Assembly: GCA_004764695.1 (NCBI GenBank)
Contig: SMSO01000031.1
Location: 6,815,261 to 6,879,260 of the forward strand
Origin: Schizochytrium sp. TIO01
Taxonomy: Eukaryota; Sar; Bigyra; Thraustochytrida; Thraustochytriidae
Length of the DNA stretch: 64,000 nucleotides
Direction of reading: 5' to 3'
The notes under the pieces were generated by a model. The model ran no database searches and was not told the DNA's origin. It saw only the letters and a program-made list of their open reading frames with translations. The position numbers were made by a program, and so were the translations under genes. This document shows positions 23,625 to 33,518 of this stretch, in pieces. Positions within the stretch are counted from its first letter, which is position 1. Every line of letters starts with the position of its first letter.

Positions 23625-26600
23625 ATGGCACCACAACACTCGGATGAGCAAGGTGCTAGCACTGAGTCTTCGACGGTGGCCCCAGCCACCACCTCCGTGG
23701 CGTCACTAGACCCTTCCAGACAGCCGCTCCCGGAACAGGTGGAGACGGGTACTGGCACAGGCAAAACTCCTAGCCTCCCAGCAGCCACAACAAGCGTTGC
23801 AGCATTGAACATAGAGATCAACAAGGAGAATGCTTACGAGGAGAATAACAAGAAAGATGAGGAATTGGTGCAGTTTAGGTCCCTGGATTCCATCGGATGG
23901 CTGTCGAATTTGACATTCTCGTGGTTCTGGCAGGTCTTGCGAGATGGACATCGCCATCAGATTCAACATTCGCAGCTCTCAAAATTGAGAGACCGAGACG
24001 ACCCAGCCCTCCTCTATGACCGCTTCATTGGATTTTGGGAGGCTGAAAAGAAACGTGCGCAGGCTCGCCTTGAGAAGAAGAACGCCAAACTCCTTGCCGC
24101 CAACAAACCACCCCATAAGCTCTCCGACGAAGTCAATATGCTCTACGTGATGATTCAAACCGTAGGATGGGGTAACCTCGTGGTTGCATTTACAGTCTCA
24201 ATTTTCCAAAATATCTTCAACGTTGTTACGCCCTTCATGAGCAAGTGGCTCATTGAAAGTCTATCGGAAACATCTGATGTCACTGGGAAACAACAGGCAG
24301 GCTATGCCGTGGGCCTCATCGTCTTGCCCCTGGCTGCATCGCTCTGCCAGGCACAAGCTAACTACATTTCTAAAAGAGGCTCCCAACATCTCTTTGCCGT
24401 GTTCACACAAGCTATTTTTAACAAGTCGCTTCATTTGAGCAGTGCATCACGAAACGAATCCAGCTCTGGTCAAATTGTCAATCTCATGTCTACAGATGCA
24501 GGAACAGCTATGGAAAGAGCTATCTTGCTCATTTATCCCCTATTTCTTGCCCCCCCCATCATCGCCATTCTTCTGTACTTGCTTTACCGAGAAATTGGTA
24601 TATCTGCATATGCCGGTCTTGGAAGTCTCTTTGTTGTTCTTCCCATTAGTATTCGTGTCTTTGTTGCTCTTATGCAGGTGTACAAGAAAATCATCGTGTT
24701 CACAGACGAGCGAATCAAGCTTTGCAATGAAGCTTTTCAAGCAATTCGCATATTGAAAATGTACGCCTGGGAAAAACCATTCATGGCCAAAATTCTGGCT
24801 GTTCGCGCCAAAGAACTTGGTCACCTCATGCACCATGCCTATCTCTTTGCGATTGGAATGAATGCAGTGTTTCTTCAGTTGCCATTCTTTATTCAGTTCT
24901 TTTCATTCACTGCCTACTACCTCTTGGGGAACGAATTTTACCCGTGGTCTATTTTCACCGCCATTCAATTGCTCCAGGTCCTGCGCCAAAGCTTTACTCA
25001 GTTGCCGTCTGCAGTCACACAACTCAGCCAGACCCTAGTCGCTCAACGTCGCATCAAACATTTTCTTCTCCTCCCTGAGCTTGACCAAGGTCACGCAGTG
25101 ATTCAAGATCTGGACCTTGCACTTGGAGAGATGATTCTTGACGACGTCAGTTTTGATTGGGGTGAAGGCGTTGCACTTCTTGAAGCCAAGGGTAAAAAAG
25201 GAAAGGGCAAAGAAAAAGCAGGAAAGAAGAGTCGCCGCAGAAATAAAATTGAAGAAGACCATGACAGCCCCACGTCCGGAAATGAAACAGCCAATGAAGG
25301 CGAAAATCAACCGTCGGAACCTAAAGGCCCTGTCCTGCATAACATCACTCTTAATATTCGCGCAGGATCTCAATGTGCCATTATCAGCGCAGTAGGCGCC
25401 GGTAAAAGTTCTCTTTTAGCAGGCATGATTGGCGAGCTTGAAGTCACGTCCGGACATGTCCGCTCGAACGGAACGGTTGCATACGCCCCTCAGCAGCCCT
25501 GGATTATCAGTGCCACCATACGAGACAACATTCTTTTTGGACGAGAATTTAATGCTACCCGGTACAAACAGGTTATCAATGCGTGCTCGCTTCGTACTGA
25601 CCTCAAACTCTTTCCAGACGGAGATATGGCATACATTGGTGAGCGTGGCCTCAACTTAAGTGGTGGCCAGAAGGCCCGTATCTCCCTCGCTCGAGCAGTT
25701 TATGCTGATGCAGATATTTTGCTGCTTGACAACCCTCTGAGTGCTGTTGATAGCCACGTAGGTGCTGCCATTTTCAAGAACTGCATTAAAGGCCCTCTTC
25801 TCAAGGGCAAGACTCTTATCTGGGTCACGAATCAGCTAGACAAGATTCCTGGTGTGGATCATATTGTTATTCTTCATGGAGGTTCTATTGCTGCTCAAGG
25901 ACCTTACTTGGATATGAAGGGTGAAATTGAGAGATATATGCGTTCGAACTACACAAATGCGCCAGATGAGAGTGTCCATCCGGGCGATGCAGAGTCTAGT
26001 GAAAACTCTGAAATTCTAGAAGTGTCCTCCTCCTTTGTAAGCATTCCTGTGAAGTCTGATGCGGATCCATCATCACTTCCTGGAAATACAGTGCTAAATA
26101 ATAATGCTGCTCAAGAGCACGATGATCAGGACGAAGCAATGACAACCATGGAGGAAATCGCTGAAGTGTCTGAAAACGAGACAGTTCGTCTCGCATCTGC
26201 TATTACTTCTGGCTCCCTTGATCAGCAAATTCTTAGTGAGGGCGAAGCGCTCACGAATAACCCCCTCTATGCCAAAGAACAAGAGGCCATGGGAACATTA
26301 AAATTTTCTGTACTCGTCTGGTTCGTCAAAGCCTCAGGACAGGTTCTTTTCACTTCCTCGTATTCTTTGTACATTCTGTATCTCTTCACCCCAGTTTTTT
26401 CTCAATATGTTTTGCAGTGGTGGACCGACGAGGAGCTTACGTGCTACGTTTCTGGTCCACCTTGCCAAGGTAAGGGCGACTGGTTCTGGTATTCCATGTA
26501 CCTAATGCTCGTTGTCCTGGGCATTGGCATGGTCGTTGTTGCTGGCTTTTTTATCGCACGGGCTCGGATTAATGCCTCCAAGAATATTCATAATGATCTG

Positions 26601-28091
26601 CTCGAGGCTACTTTCTCAAGCGGAATCACAGATTTTTTTGATGTGGTGCCACTGGGGCGTATTTTAAACAGATTCTCCAAAGATATTACAACGATTGATG
26701 TCAACCTCAGTCAGATGCTGATGTTTGGCATTGCCACACTAGGATTTACTTTGGCTGCTTTTATTGGTCTCCTGCTTGGCACGAGTGGACTTTTTGCTAT
26801 TGTTATTGTGCCCATTGTGGGTGCCTATGCTCTAGTGTATCGCTACACCCGCAAGACTGCGATTCAATTGCAACGACTCGAATCTACGTCCAGATCTCCC
26901 ATTTACAGCCAGTTTAGTGAAGTACTTAATGGCTTGAAGACAGTACGTGCATTCCAGCAAGAATCTCGCTTTCGCCAACGCAATCGGACTATTTTAGATG
27001 CCAATATGCGAGCTTTTTATCTTGTTCGTGTTGTCCTGCCGAGTTGGCTCATGGTAGCAGTGAACATTTTTGGCATTTTCATTACTGGGTTTACCACCAT
27101 CTTCATTCTGACCACAGACTTTATTGCTGCTGGTCAGGCTGCCTTGGCTTTGACGTATGCCATCACGATCACTCAGACCCTCAATGCAACAACAATGGTT
27201 AACACAGAAATGGAGGTCATGATGAACTCAGTAGAGCGAATCAAGAAAACTATCAATGAAAGTATTATTGAAGACCCGCTCCTCCGAATTGAGGATGACA
27301 ATAACCAATCCGCGAACCCCATTCGAGTGCATATTGCTAATGAGGGAGCCCAACAGCAATGGCCGGGCGCAGGAAAGATCGAGATTACCGACCTTGTACT
27401 CGGCTACCGTGACGGCCCAGATGTCTTGCATGGCGTGACTATCACGATCGAACCCGGCGAGAAAATTGGTGTATGTGGTCGCACAGGTTCCGGCAAGTCA
27501 ACTCTTCTCTCTGCTCTATTGCGTATTGTTGAGCCTCGTGCTGGCAAGATCTCTATTGATGGCGTGGACATTCGCTCCATTACTCTAGAGCAACTTCGCA
27601 GCCGCCTTGCCATCATCCCTCAGGATCCCGTATGCTTTATCGGTTCTATTCGTCTAAACTTGGATCCCTTCGAGAACCATGGTGATGATGAAATTAACGA
27701 GTGTCTACGCCAAGTCCAGCTTGAGCAGTGGGTAGGCAAGTTGGACTTTCAGGTTGCGGAGGGCGGAGAAAACATCTCAGTCGGTCAGCGCCAGATGATT
27801 TGCTTTGGGCGAGCGATTCTCCGCCGTACAAAGGTTCTTCTTGTGGATGAGGCCACAGCTCATCTTGACGCCGGCACAGATGATCTAATTCAGAAGATGG
27901 TTCGGGAGGTATTTCATGATCGCACCACAATTACGATTGCGCATCGCTTACCAACCATTTTAGACTCGACACGTATTCTTGTCATGGATAACGGTTTAGT
28001 TGGCGAGTTTGACACGCCCGAAGCCCTGACCAGCGATCCCAACTCGAGGTTATCTCTCATGCTTGCTGCCGAGAAGTCCAAGAAGAACTAG
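23625..28091 (+). CDS. ABC transporter, ABCC/MRP subfamily (full transporter)
   Basis: 1488 aa from the ATG at 23625 (A at -3, G at +4); a longer frame opens only at a TTG. Order: disordered N-terminus, linker typical of ABCC (SIGWLSNLTFSWFWQVL), TMD1 (about 155-470), NBD1, acidic linker, TMD2 (about 890-1195), NBD2. No TMD0 is seen, so it is a short MRP (MRP4/5-like layout). NBD1 has a Walker A ending GAGKSS (Lys594), LSGGQ (about 678-682) and LLLDNPLSAVD. The residue after the Walker B Asp is Asn, where active sites have Glu, so NBD1 is probably hydrolysis-weak. NBD2 has GRTGSGKST (Lys1291), IPQDP, ISVGQRQ, LLVDEAT (Glu1409) and H-loop His1440, all intact. A Lys/Arg- then Glu-rich insert interrupts NBD1 upstream of Walker A (about 520-570). 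Known MRPs export organic anions and conjugates; the substrate here is unknown. Intronless. Confidence 0.95.
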   Translation: MAPQHSDEQGASTESSTVAPATTSVASLDPSRQPLPEQVETGTGTGKTPSLPAATTSVAALNIEINKENAYEENNKKDEELVQFRSLDSIGWLSNLTFSWFWQVLRDGHRHQIQHSQLSKLRDRDDPALLYDRFIGFWEAEKKRAQARLEKKNAKLLAANKPPHKLSDEVNMLYVMIQTVGWGNLVVAFTVSIFQNIFNVVTPFMSKWLIESLSETSDVTGKQQAGYAVGLIVLPLAASLCQAQANYISKRGSQHLFAVFTQAIFNKSLHLSSASRNESSSGQIVNLMSTDAGTAMERAILLIYPLFLAPPIIAILLYLLYREIGISAYAGLGSLFVVLPISIRVFVALMQVYKKIIVFTDERIKLCNEAFQAIRILKMYAWEKPFMAKILAVRAKELGHLMHHAYLFAIGMNAVFLQLPFFIQFFSFTAYYLLGNEFYPWSIFTAIQLLQVLRQSFTQLPSAVTQLSQTLVAQRRIKHFLLLPELDQGHAVIQDLDLALGEMILDDVSFDWGEGVALLEAKGKKGKGKEKAGKKSRRRNKIEEDHDSPTSGNETANEGENQPSEPKGPVLHNITLNIRAGSQCAIISAVGAGKSSLLAGMIGELEVTSGHVRSNGTVAYAPQQPWIISATIRDNILFGREFNATRYKQVINACSLRTDLKLFPDGDMAYIGERGLNLSGGQKARISLARAVYADADILLLDNPLSAVDSHVGAAIFKNCIKGPLLKGKTLIWVTNQLDKIPGVDHIVILHGGSIAAQGPYLDMKGEIERYMRSNYTNAPDESVHPGDAESSENSEILEVSSSFVSIPVKSDADPSSLPGNTVLNNNAAQEHDDQDEAMTTMEEIAEVSENETVRLASAITSGSLDQQILSEGEALTNNPLYAKEQEAMGTLKFSVLVWFVKASGQVLFTSSYSLYILYLFTPVFSQYVLQWWTDEELTCYVSGPPCQGKGDWFWYSMYLMLVVLGIGMVVVAGFFIARARINASKNIHNDLLEATFSSGITDFFDVVPLGRILNRFSKDITTIDVNLSQMLMFGIATLGFTLAAFIGLLLGTSGLFAIVIVPIVGAYALVYRYTRKTAIQLQRLESTSRSPIYSQFSEVLNGLKTVRAFQQESRFRQRNRTILDANMRAFYLVRVVLPSWLMVAVNIFGIFITGFTTIFILTTDFIAAGQAALALTYAITITQTLNATTMVNTEMEVMMNSVERIKKTINESIIEDPLLRIEDDNNQSANPIRVHIANEGAQQQWPGAGKIEITDLVLGYRDGPDVLHGVTITIEPGEKIGVCGRTGSGKSTLLSALLRIVEPRAGKISIDGVDIRSITLEQLRSRLAIIPQDPVCFIGSIRLNLDPFENHGDDEINECLRQVQLEQWVGKLDFQVAEGGENISVGQRQMICFGRAILRRTKVLLVDEATAHLDAGTDDLIQKMVREVFHDRTTITIAHRLPTILDSTRILVMDNGLVGEFDTPEALTSDPNSRLSLMLAAEKSKKN

Positions 28092-29260
28092 TAAATTAAT
28101 ATATTTTTCTTTTTATCAAAACTGTAACCAAGTGATGACTTCCATCTTATACCATTTGCTTCGAATTCAAGATTAAGTGCAAGTATCAGACTGGTGTTGC
28201 ATTATCGCCTTCTATGTATGTATTGATCGCAGACCATGCAAATTCACGTCAAAGAGCAAAGAGTGCAGTACAGACCGATATATTACTCTTGGTTTCTTCA
28301 ATAGAGATAAAAGATGGGATGTGTGCATAAGAACCCGCAGCTGCGGGCTTTGGAGTGATCCGACGACGATTCATGGAGAAGTTTAAAAGCGTCGAGGTAT
28401 GTCGCGAAGGAACGTGGACATCGATCGATCGAGCAGAAGCTACGTAATTTGGCTCACTCATCTCGTCTTGGTCCTTGATGCCACCTCGAATTCCCAAGGC
28501 AATCTCTTTCAGTGCGAAAGAAAGCCCAAGAAAGTTTCCTTTTTCAAAAAAGTGTGAACAAAGTTTAAAAAGAATTTCTTCAAGAGAAATTAGCTTCTAA
28601 AGTAACATAATTCTAAAATTCTCAAAACTAAAACGTTTATTTAAATTTTGAGAATTCTTACTGTATCTAGTTATTTTTAATTTAATAAATAAATAAATAT
28701 TTATATATAGTTGGTAGACCTACCTACAGAGATATTAATTACTTGGCTGTTAGTTTACTATACCTTATTTAACTGATAGGCCTATATTTTCCTATTTTAA
28801 AAAAATGTTCAGATCAGTAGGGCTATTGGGTTAATCTTTAAAAAATAAATAAAAATTACGGAAAAGCTGCCCGTACTACAGCAGCCAGTAAAGGACCGGT
28901 GTATTACAATTAGTATTCTTTTCTGTGATCATTGCTGGAAACTGTCTTTACATGGGTTTATTACTTTGGTCGTCACATGGCTTTCATCTTCTTCCTGTGT
29001 CCAGAGTTCTTTCTTTTGTTTCTTGATTTTTCCAGCCACCAAAGTGATCAGTAATTAATTTTAATTTTTTTTATTTTTACATTAAAAAGCAGAAAGAAGA
29101 GAAATAACAGTCGATTGATTTTGATCGATTGACTGATTGAATGACTTCGATCAATCAACCAGTAGAGTGAACAAACACACAATCAGACTACTGGGTCCCT
29201 TGGAGGCGCTCTCGCCTCGGCAACTGATTCTGGGAGGTCTGTGCTTGCACAGGCCACGCT
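28092..29260. other. AT-rich intergenic region, no gene seen
   Basis: Spacer between two same-strand genes. It includes a 14-bp palindrome CCCGCAGCTGCGGG near 28334 and GATTGATT/AATCAATC-type short repeats at 29112-29160 just upstream of the next gene. Confidence 0.55.
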
Positions 29261-32200
29261 ATGGGTCAGAACCAGAGCCCTGCAACGTCTAGACGGTCTT
29301 CACGTACAAGTCCAGCGCGGCGCAGTGCTACTCTCAAAATGAGACCGAGATCCTCAAGGTCACCAGTGCCATCCCAGCGGAGGGGACATACTTTGCTGCT
29401 CGGGGCGGAAGACGAGCAAGAGCACAATGGTGATCACGATCAAGGCCAGAAGCTACGGGAAGGGAATACCAAAGCTAGAAACAGCAGCAGCAGCAACTAC
29501 AATAATAAAAGTAACAGCAATAGCAGCAGCAGTCAAAATGACGCTGGAAGTGGCAGTCGAATTGGAAACAATCGCGTTAAAAGCAGTAGCAGTAGCAGCA
29601 GCAGCAGCAGCAATGACAACATCATCGCCATTAGCAACACAAATGATAATGAAACCGACAGAGGCGACTACAAGAAAAATCGTGCACCTAAAACGGGAAA
29701 TGTCGGTGGTGCCGATGGTGATAACGATGATGATGACGATGATGATGACGATGATGATTTTGAGAACACGAGCAGCGAGGAGGACGAGAAGACTATTCGT
29801 CAAACAAGACTAACGAGATCTGCAAGAAAGACGCGGGCATCAGCGTCTATGGGAAAATCAGCACCCACGACGCCTCTAACAAGGCGTCAGAAGCAGCAAC
29901 TACAGAAATCTGATGAAACTACCAATACAAATGTTGATAACAACGAAGAGAGCAGCGAAGATGATGACGAGGATGAGGATGAAGACGGCAGAGAAGTTAT
30001 GCATAATAGTACTCCCGGTAGAATGGGTAAACGCGCGAAAACAAGCAAACTGATTGACCCCCCAATAAGGAATGGAAGGGTATCGACAAGGTCAGTAACA
30101 AACACGCCAAACACATCGCAGACGAAGCAGATAGGAAGAACCAAGTCAACACGACAAAGCATAATTCATAACGATAAAGGGTTTAGAACTTTAATTGACG
30201 AGGATGAGAAAGATGATCAAAGAAAGGCATCCTTACGAGGTAGGAGTGGAAAGCAGCAGGCGAAAATAGTGCAGTTGAGAACCAGATCTACGTCACGAAG
30301 GGACTCTAGAAATGACATTACAGTATTAGATCCTGAGGCGTCATCCCAATATTCTTCTTCTGAATCATCCGGTGATAATGTTTCTAATAATGATGTCCAA
30401 GTGGTGAGACAGAACCGGAGACGCAGTGAACGTCGTGTCCATCGTGAAGGTAAGGAGGCTTCTGCACCATTACGCACTACCCGTAGTTCGGCTCGAAAAA
30501 TGCAAACAAGAAAGGACAAAGTTTTTAAAAGAACAAAAGTAAAATCTGCGTCGTCTGTCGCGGCCTCTCAATCACTATCTTCGTCAGCATCAGAAGAAGA
30601 AGTTGAAAATTCTACCAAGTTAACGAAGAAAAGTGTTTCTAGGAAAACCCCTATTCGCCGGACACGAGGAAACTCGAAAGTGTCTGCATCAAAGTCGTCT
30701 ACCTCCAAGCGAAAACGTCGAAGACGAGAGGTAGATATCATCAATGAAGAGTCTAATTTGCTACAGCAACGCACCAATGATAAAAGTGAGAGTAGCGGTA
30801 GCAGCAGCGATAGCGACAGCGACAACAGCAGTGGTAGTGACAGCGGTGAAGAAGGAATTTCTCAAGACCGCAAACGTGGAAAAACAAAGATTGAAGCACG
30901 GACCACCAGAGCAAGTGCGCGAAAACATGGACAACCTTTCGTAACGGAAACAGAAAGTGCTCACCTTGGGTTTCCTGTCAAGTTAGAAATAGATGCATCT
31001 ACACCTGAGAATTTTACAAATGGGACAGTGTTCTTTTATGGAGATTCGATTACGTGGGGCATGGCTCATAATTACACTGGTCGTTATATGAAAACCTGGC
31101 CACGCCTCTTATCAGAACGCCTCCAACAATACAAGTTGGATGTCGTCGAGTCTGCTTTGTGTAGCCGAACAACAGCATTTGATGACGATGGAAACGAGGA
31201 ATGGATGAATGGGGCGCGGCCTCATGATTTTAATGGTCTTGATCATTTTGTACCTGAATTTGTTAGTGCCTGCCCAAAATGGCTTGTGGTGTTGTTGGGT
31301 ACTAACGATCTTCGAACCTGCATCCGGCGTCGAGCGAAAGGCCGAACCCGACTCGATGCTCGTCATATTGCGCAAAGCTGTGCACGAATTCCAATGAAAG
31401 CTCGTGAAATACAAGAAAACAATCCTTTTTTTAGCAGAGGTCTGAAAATTATTGTCATATGTCCTCCGCGTGTAAATCTTAACGCTTTAGCACGTGAGCT
31501 TGGTTATGATGAGTCATCAGCACACATCGCTCAGGATTTTTCTAAAGCATACAAAGAGATGTGTGCAGAGCATGGGCTGCTTTATGCTGAAGCCAATATT
31601 GACATGTCACACTCGGTTGACGGTATCCATGTGACTGAAGATGCCAATGTTCTTGTTGCTGATGCGGTCTGGTCTATCTTCCGTCAGGAACTTGGACCTC
31701 CTCCTGAAGGCGTTGAAGCTGCTTTGAGTTCTGTGCCCTTAGTAACGGCACCACCAAATCCTTTGATGGAAGAAGATCTCAAAGGAAAGAAAAGACGTCG
31801 CATTTCCACAACAGGCAAGCAGAGGTCAGACGAATCAACTGAGAAGGACGATGAGGCCAAGTCTGCTCCCAGCATACGTATCAATTCTAAACAACAAAAC
31901 GGAAGAAATAATCAGAAAAACAAAAGCTCGGCTACTTCCAAAAAAGGCGCCAATATCACATTGGACTCAGAAAGTGAAAGAGATGACGGTGCATTGGATG
32001 ATGATTCTAGTAGTGCTGAGTCTGGAGAAGAGGAAGATGCAGACGAAGACCATCTTACTCTAAGTGATCTTGCAAGACTGTGGCAACGAAATTCTGATGC
32101 TAATGAGGCCAAAATAGATACTTCTTCGTCATCCAATGCTGATTCTGACGAAGAAGAAAACTCATCATCGGCATCCAAATCTAAAAAGCCCAAACGTCCT

Positions 32201-33133
32201 TTGGGTTCTAGAGAGCACCCAACTCACATGAAACGCGCACGAAAAGAATCTTCGGATCAGAACAGTGAAGACAGTGATGAGGAAAACGAGAGTGGAAGTG
32301 ACGAGGAAGTTGATATTGAAGAAGAGGAAAGTAGTGCTGATGAAAATGACGACGAAGATGGAGATGATGAAAGTGTCGAGAAGGAAGGTAAAAAATATAC
32401 TAAAAACAGAATCGAAGAAAATGATGAGGACCAAGACGAGGAAGAAGACGAAGACGAAGACGAGGAAGAAGACGAAGACGAGGAGGAAGACGAAGACGAG
32501 GACGAGGACGAGGAAGAAGACGAAGGCGAGGAAGAAGAAGAAGATGAAGTCGAGGAAGAGGACGATGAGGAAGAAGAAATTAGCATTCATGAATTACAAC
32601 GGAGGCTACACGAAGAACACGTGCAACAACAGCAGCAGTTGCAAATGCAACAAGAATTGCAAAAACGTCAGTTGCGACATCAGCAGCTACAACAAGAAGC
32701 TTATTTACGCCAGCTGCAGCATGAACAGCAACTGGCTTGCCAAGCAACTTCGTCATCATCTTCGTCTATGTTCAATTCTGCAAATCGTCCCCGGCTATCA
32801 TCTGCTAGCAGCTCATACCCAGATGATCCCAGTATGGAAGATTTGGAAACATCATTTCAAAGTAACGAATCGTTTTATATTGTTGGTGTATCAAGGCAAG
32901 ACACAGCTCGTCGGATTTCGGAAGAGGTCGCTCTGGTAGATGTTTTTTCACGAATAACTGGACAGTTATCAGCAGAAGATATGGAAGATATTATTGATTG
33001 TATCTTGGACATTCAGAATAACCCTTTCCATGAAACCAAGCCGAGGCTCAGCGACATTCTCGAAAAGGTGAGCGAGTGTGCAGGCTCTCAATTGGCATAC
33101 GAGCTTGCAGAAATCATTGGATTTTCAACATGA
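29261..33133 (+). CDS. SGNH/GDSL-type hydrolase domain inside a long charged, disordered protein
   Basis: 1290 aa, single frame, starting MGQNQS, which fits the MGxxxS N-myristoylation pattern. Residues 20-580 are Ser/Arg/Lys-rich with poly-Ser, poly-Asp and acidic blocks and many RTTRxSAR-like basic motifs. The only globular part is about residues 580-830. It carries FYGDSITWG (Ser596, block I), VLLGTNDLR (block III) and DGIHVTEDAN (Asp787, His790, block V), the catalytic Ser/Asp/His set of SGNH esterases. Residues 840-1130 are again disordered and acidic, ending in a Glu/Asp run encoded at 32425-32580. A Gln-rich helix follows (HEEHVQQQQQLQ), then a small helical C-terminal domain (DVFSRITGQL to the end). 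Closest known use of the fold is hydrolysis of acyl or acetyl esters. Its placement between nuclear-protein-like flanks is odd, and substrate and location are unknown. Confidence 0.82.
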   Translation: MGQNQSPATSRRSSRTSPARRSATLKMRPRSSRSPVPSQRRGHTLLLGAEDEQEHNGDHDQGQKLREGNTKARNSSSSNYNNKSNSNSSSSQNDAGSGSRIGNNRVKSSSSSSSSSSNDNIIAISNTNDNETDRGDYKKNRAPKTGNVGGADGDNDDDDDDDDDDDFENTSSEEDEKTIRQTRLTRSARKTRASASMGKSAPTTPLTRRQKQQLQKSDETTNTNVDNNEESSEDDDEDEDEDGREVMHNSTPGRMGKRAKTSKLIDPPIRNGRVSTRSVTNTPNTSQTKQIGRTKSTRQSIIHNDKGFRTLIDEDEKDDQRKASLRGRSGKQQAKIVQLRTRSTSRRDSRNDITVLDPEASSQYSSSESSGDNVSNNDVQVVRQNRRRSERRVHREGKEASAPLRTTRSSARKMQTRKDKVFKRTKVKSASSVAASQSLSSSASEEEVENSTKLTKKSVSRKTPIRRTRGNSKVSASKSSTSKRKRRRREVDIINEESNLLQQRTNDKSESSGSSSDSDSDNSSGSDSGEEGISQDRKRGKTKIEARTTRASARKHGQPFVTETESAHLGFPVKLEIDASTPENFTNGTVFFYGDSITWGMAHNYTGRYMKTWPRLLSERLQQYKLDVVESALCSRTTAFDDDGNEEWMNGARPHDFNGLDHFVPEFVSACPKWLVVLLGTNDLRTCIRRRAKGRTRLDARHIAQSCARIPMKAREIQENNPFFSRGLKIIVICPPRVNLNALARELGYDESSAHIAQDFSKAYKEMCAEHGLLYAEANIDMSHSVDGIHVTEDANVLVADAVWSIFRQELGPPPEGVEAALSSVPLVTAPPNPLMEEDLKGKKRRRISTTGKQRSDESTEKDDEAKSAPSIRINSKQQNGRNNQKNKSSATSKKGANITLDSESERDDGALDDDSSSAESGEEEDADEDHLTLSDLARLWQRNSDANEAKIDTSSSSNADSDEEENSSSASKSKKPKRPLGSREHPTHMKRARKESSDQNSEDSDEENESGSDEEVDIEEEESSADENDDEDGDDESVEKEGKKYTKNRIEENDEDQDEEEDEDEDEEEDEDEEEDEDEDEDEEEDEGEEEEEDEVEEEDDEEEEISIHELQRRLHEEHVQQQQQLQMQQELQKRQLRHQQLQQEAYLRQLQHEQQLACQATSSSSSSMFNSANRPRLSSASSSYPDDPSMEDLETSFQSNESFYIVGVSRQDTARRISEEVALVDVFSRITGQLSAEDMEDIIDCILDIQNNPFHETKPRLSDILEKVSECAGSQLAYELAEIIGFST
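32425..32580 (+). repeat. In-frame GA-rich acidic repeat (GAAGAC/GAGGAA units)
   Basis: Purine-rich repeat inside the SGNH-domain gene, encoding an almost unbroken Glu/Asp run. The antisense frames it creates (poly-Ser, poly-Val/Phe) are not genes. Confidence 0.9.
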
Positions 33134-33518
33134 AATTATACATCTATACATATATATACAATCGATTCTAGTATCTTCAAGTTGAAACTACGCAAGTTAC
33201 AGAGCTCTACATCTGCTTTAGCCTAGCTCTTAACAACTTGGTTCATCTATACTTCTTGAAAATATCACCAGTGATACCATCCATCGTAATAATAAATTAA
33301 TAATAAACAAAATCTACCTTCTTACTAAATATCTTCGCTTTTCATTTTTTATTTGTACATTTGTAAAATATTAGTAGTAACTTCGAAATTTCATTAAGTT
33401 ATATTACAAGACATTCAAAGCTAGAAGGAAATGAGACCTCCCAAGGTACCCATTCGTTCGTAGCACCGAACCGCGCATCGACAAAAAAGAGATGAAATGT
33501 TCAAGGGCTTTTTACATT
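33134..33518. other. Short convergent intergenic spacer
   Basis: 385 bp between the stop codons of two convergent genes. Very AT-rich, with AATAATAAATTAATAATAAAC near 33288 that could serve as polyadenylation signals. No gene. Confidence 0.6.

Noticed and set aside
32165-32939. Long frames opposite or out of frame with the acidic repeat
   Set aside because: Poly-Ser, Phe/Val-rich and Lys/Met/Arg-rich readings of the GA-rich repeat inside the SGNH gene.
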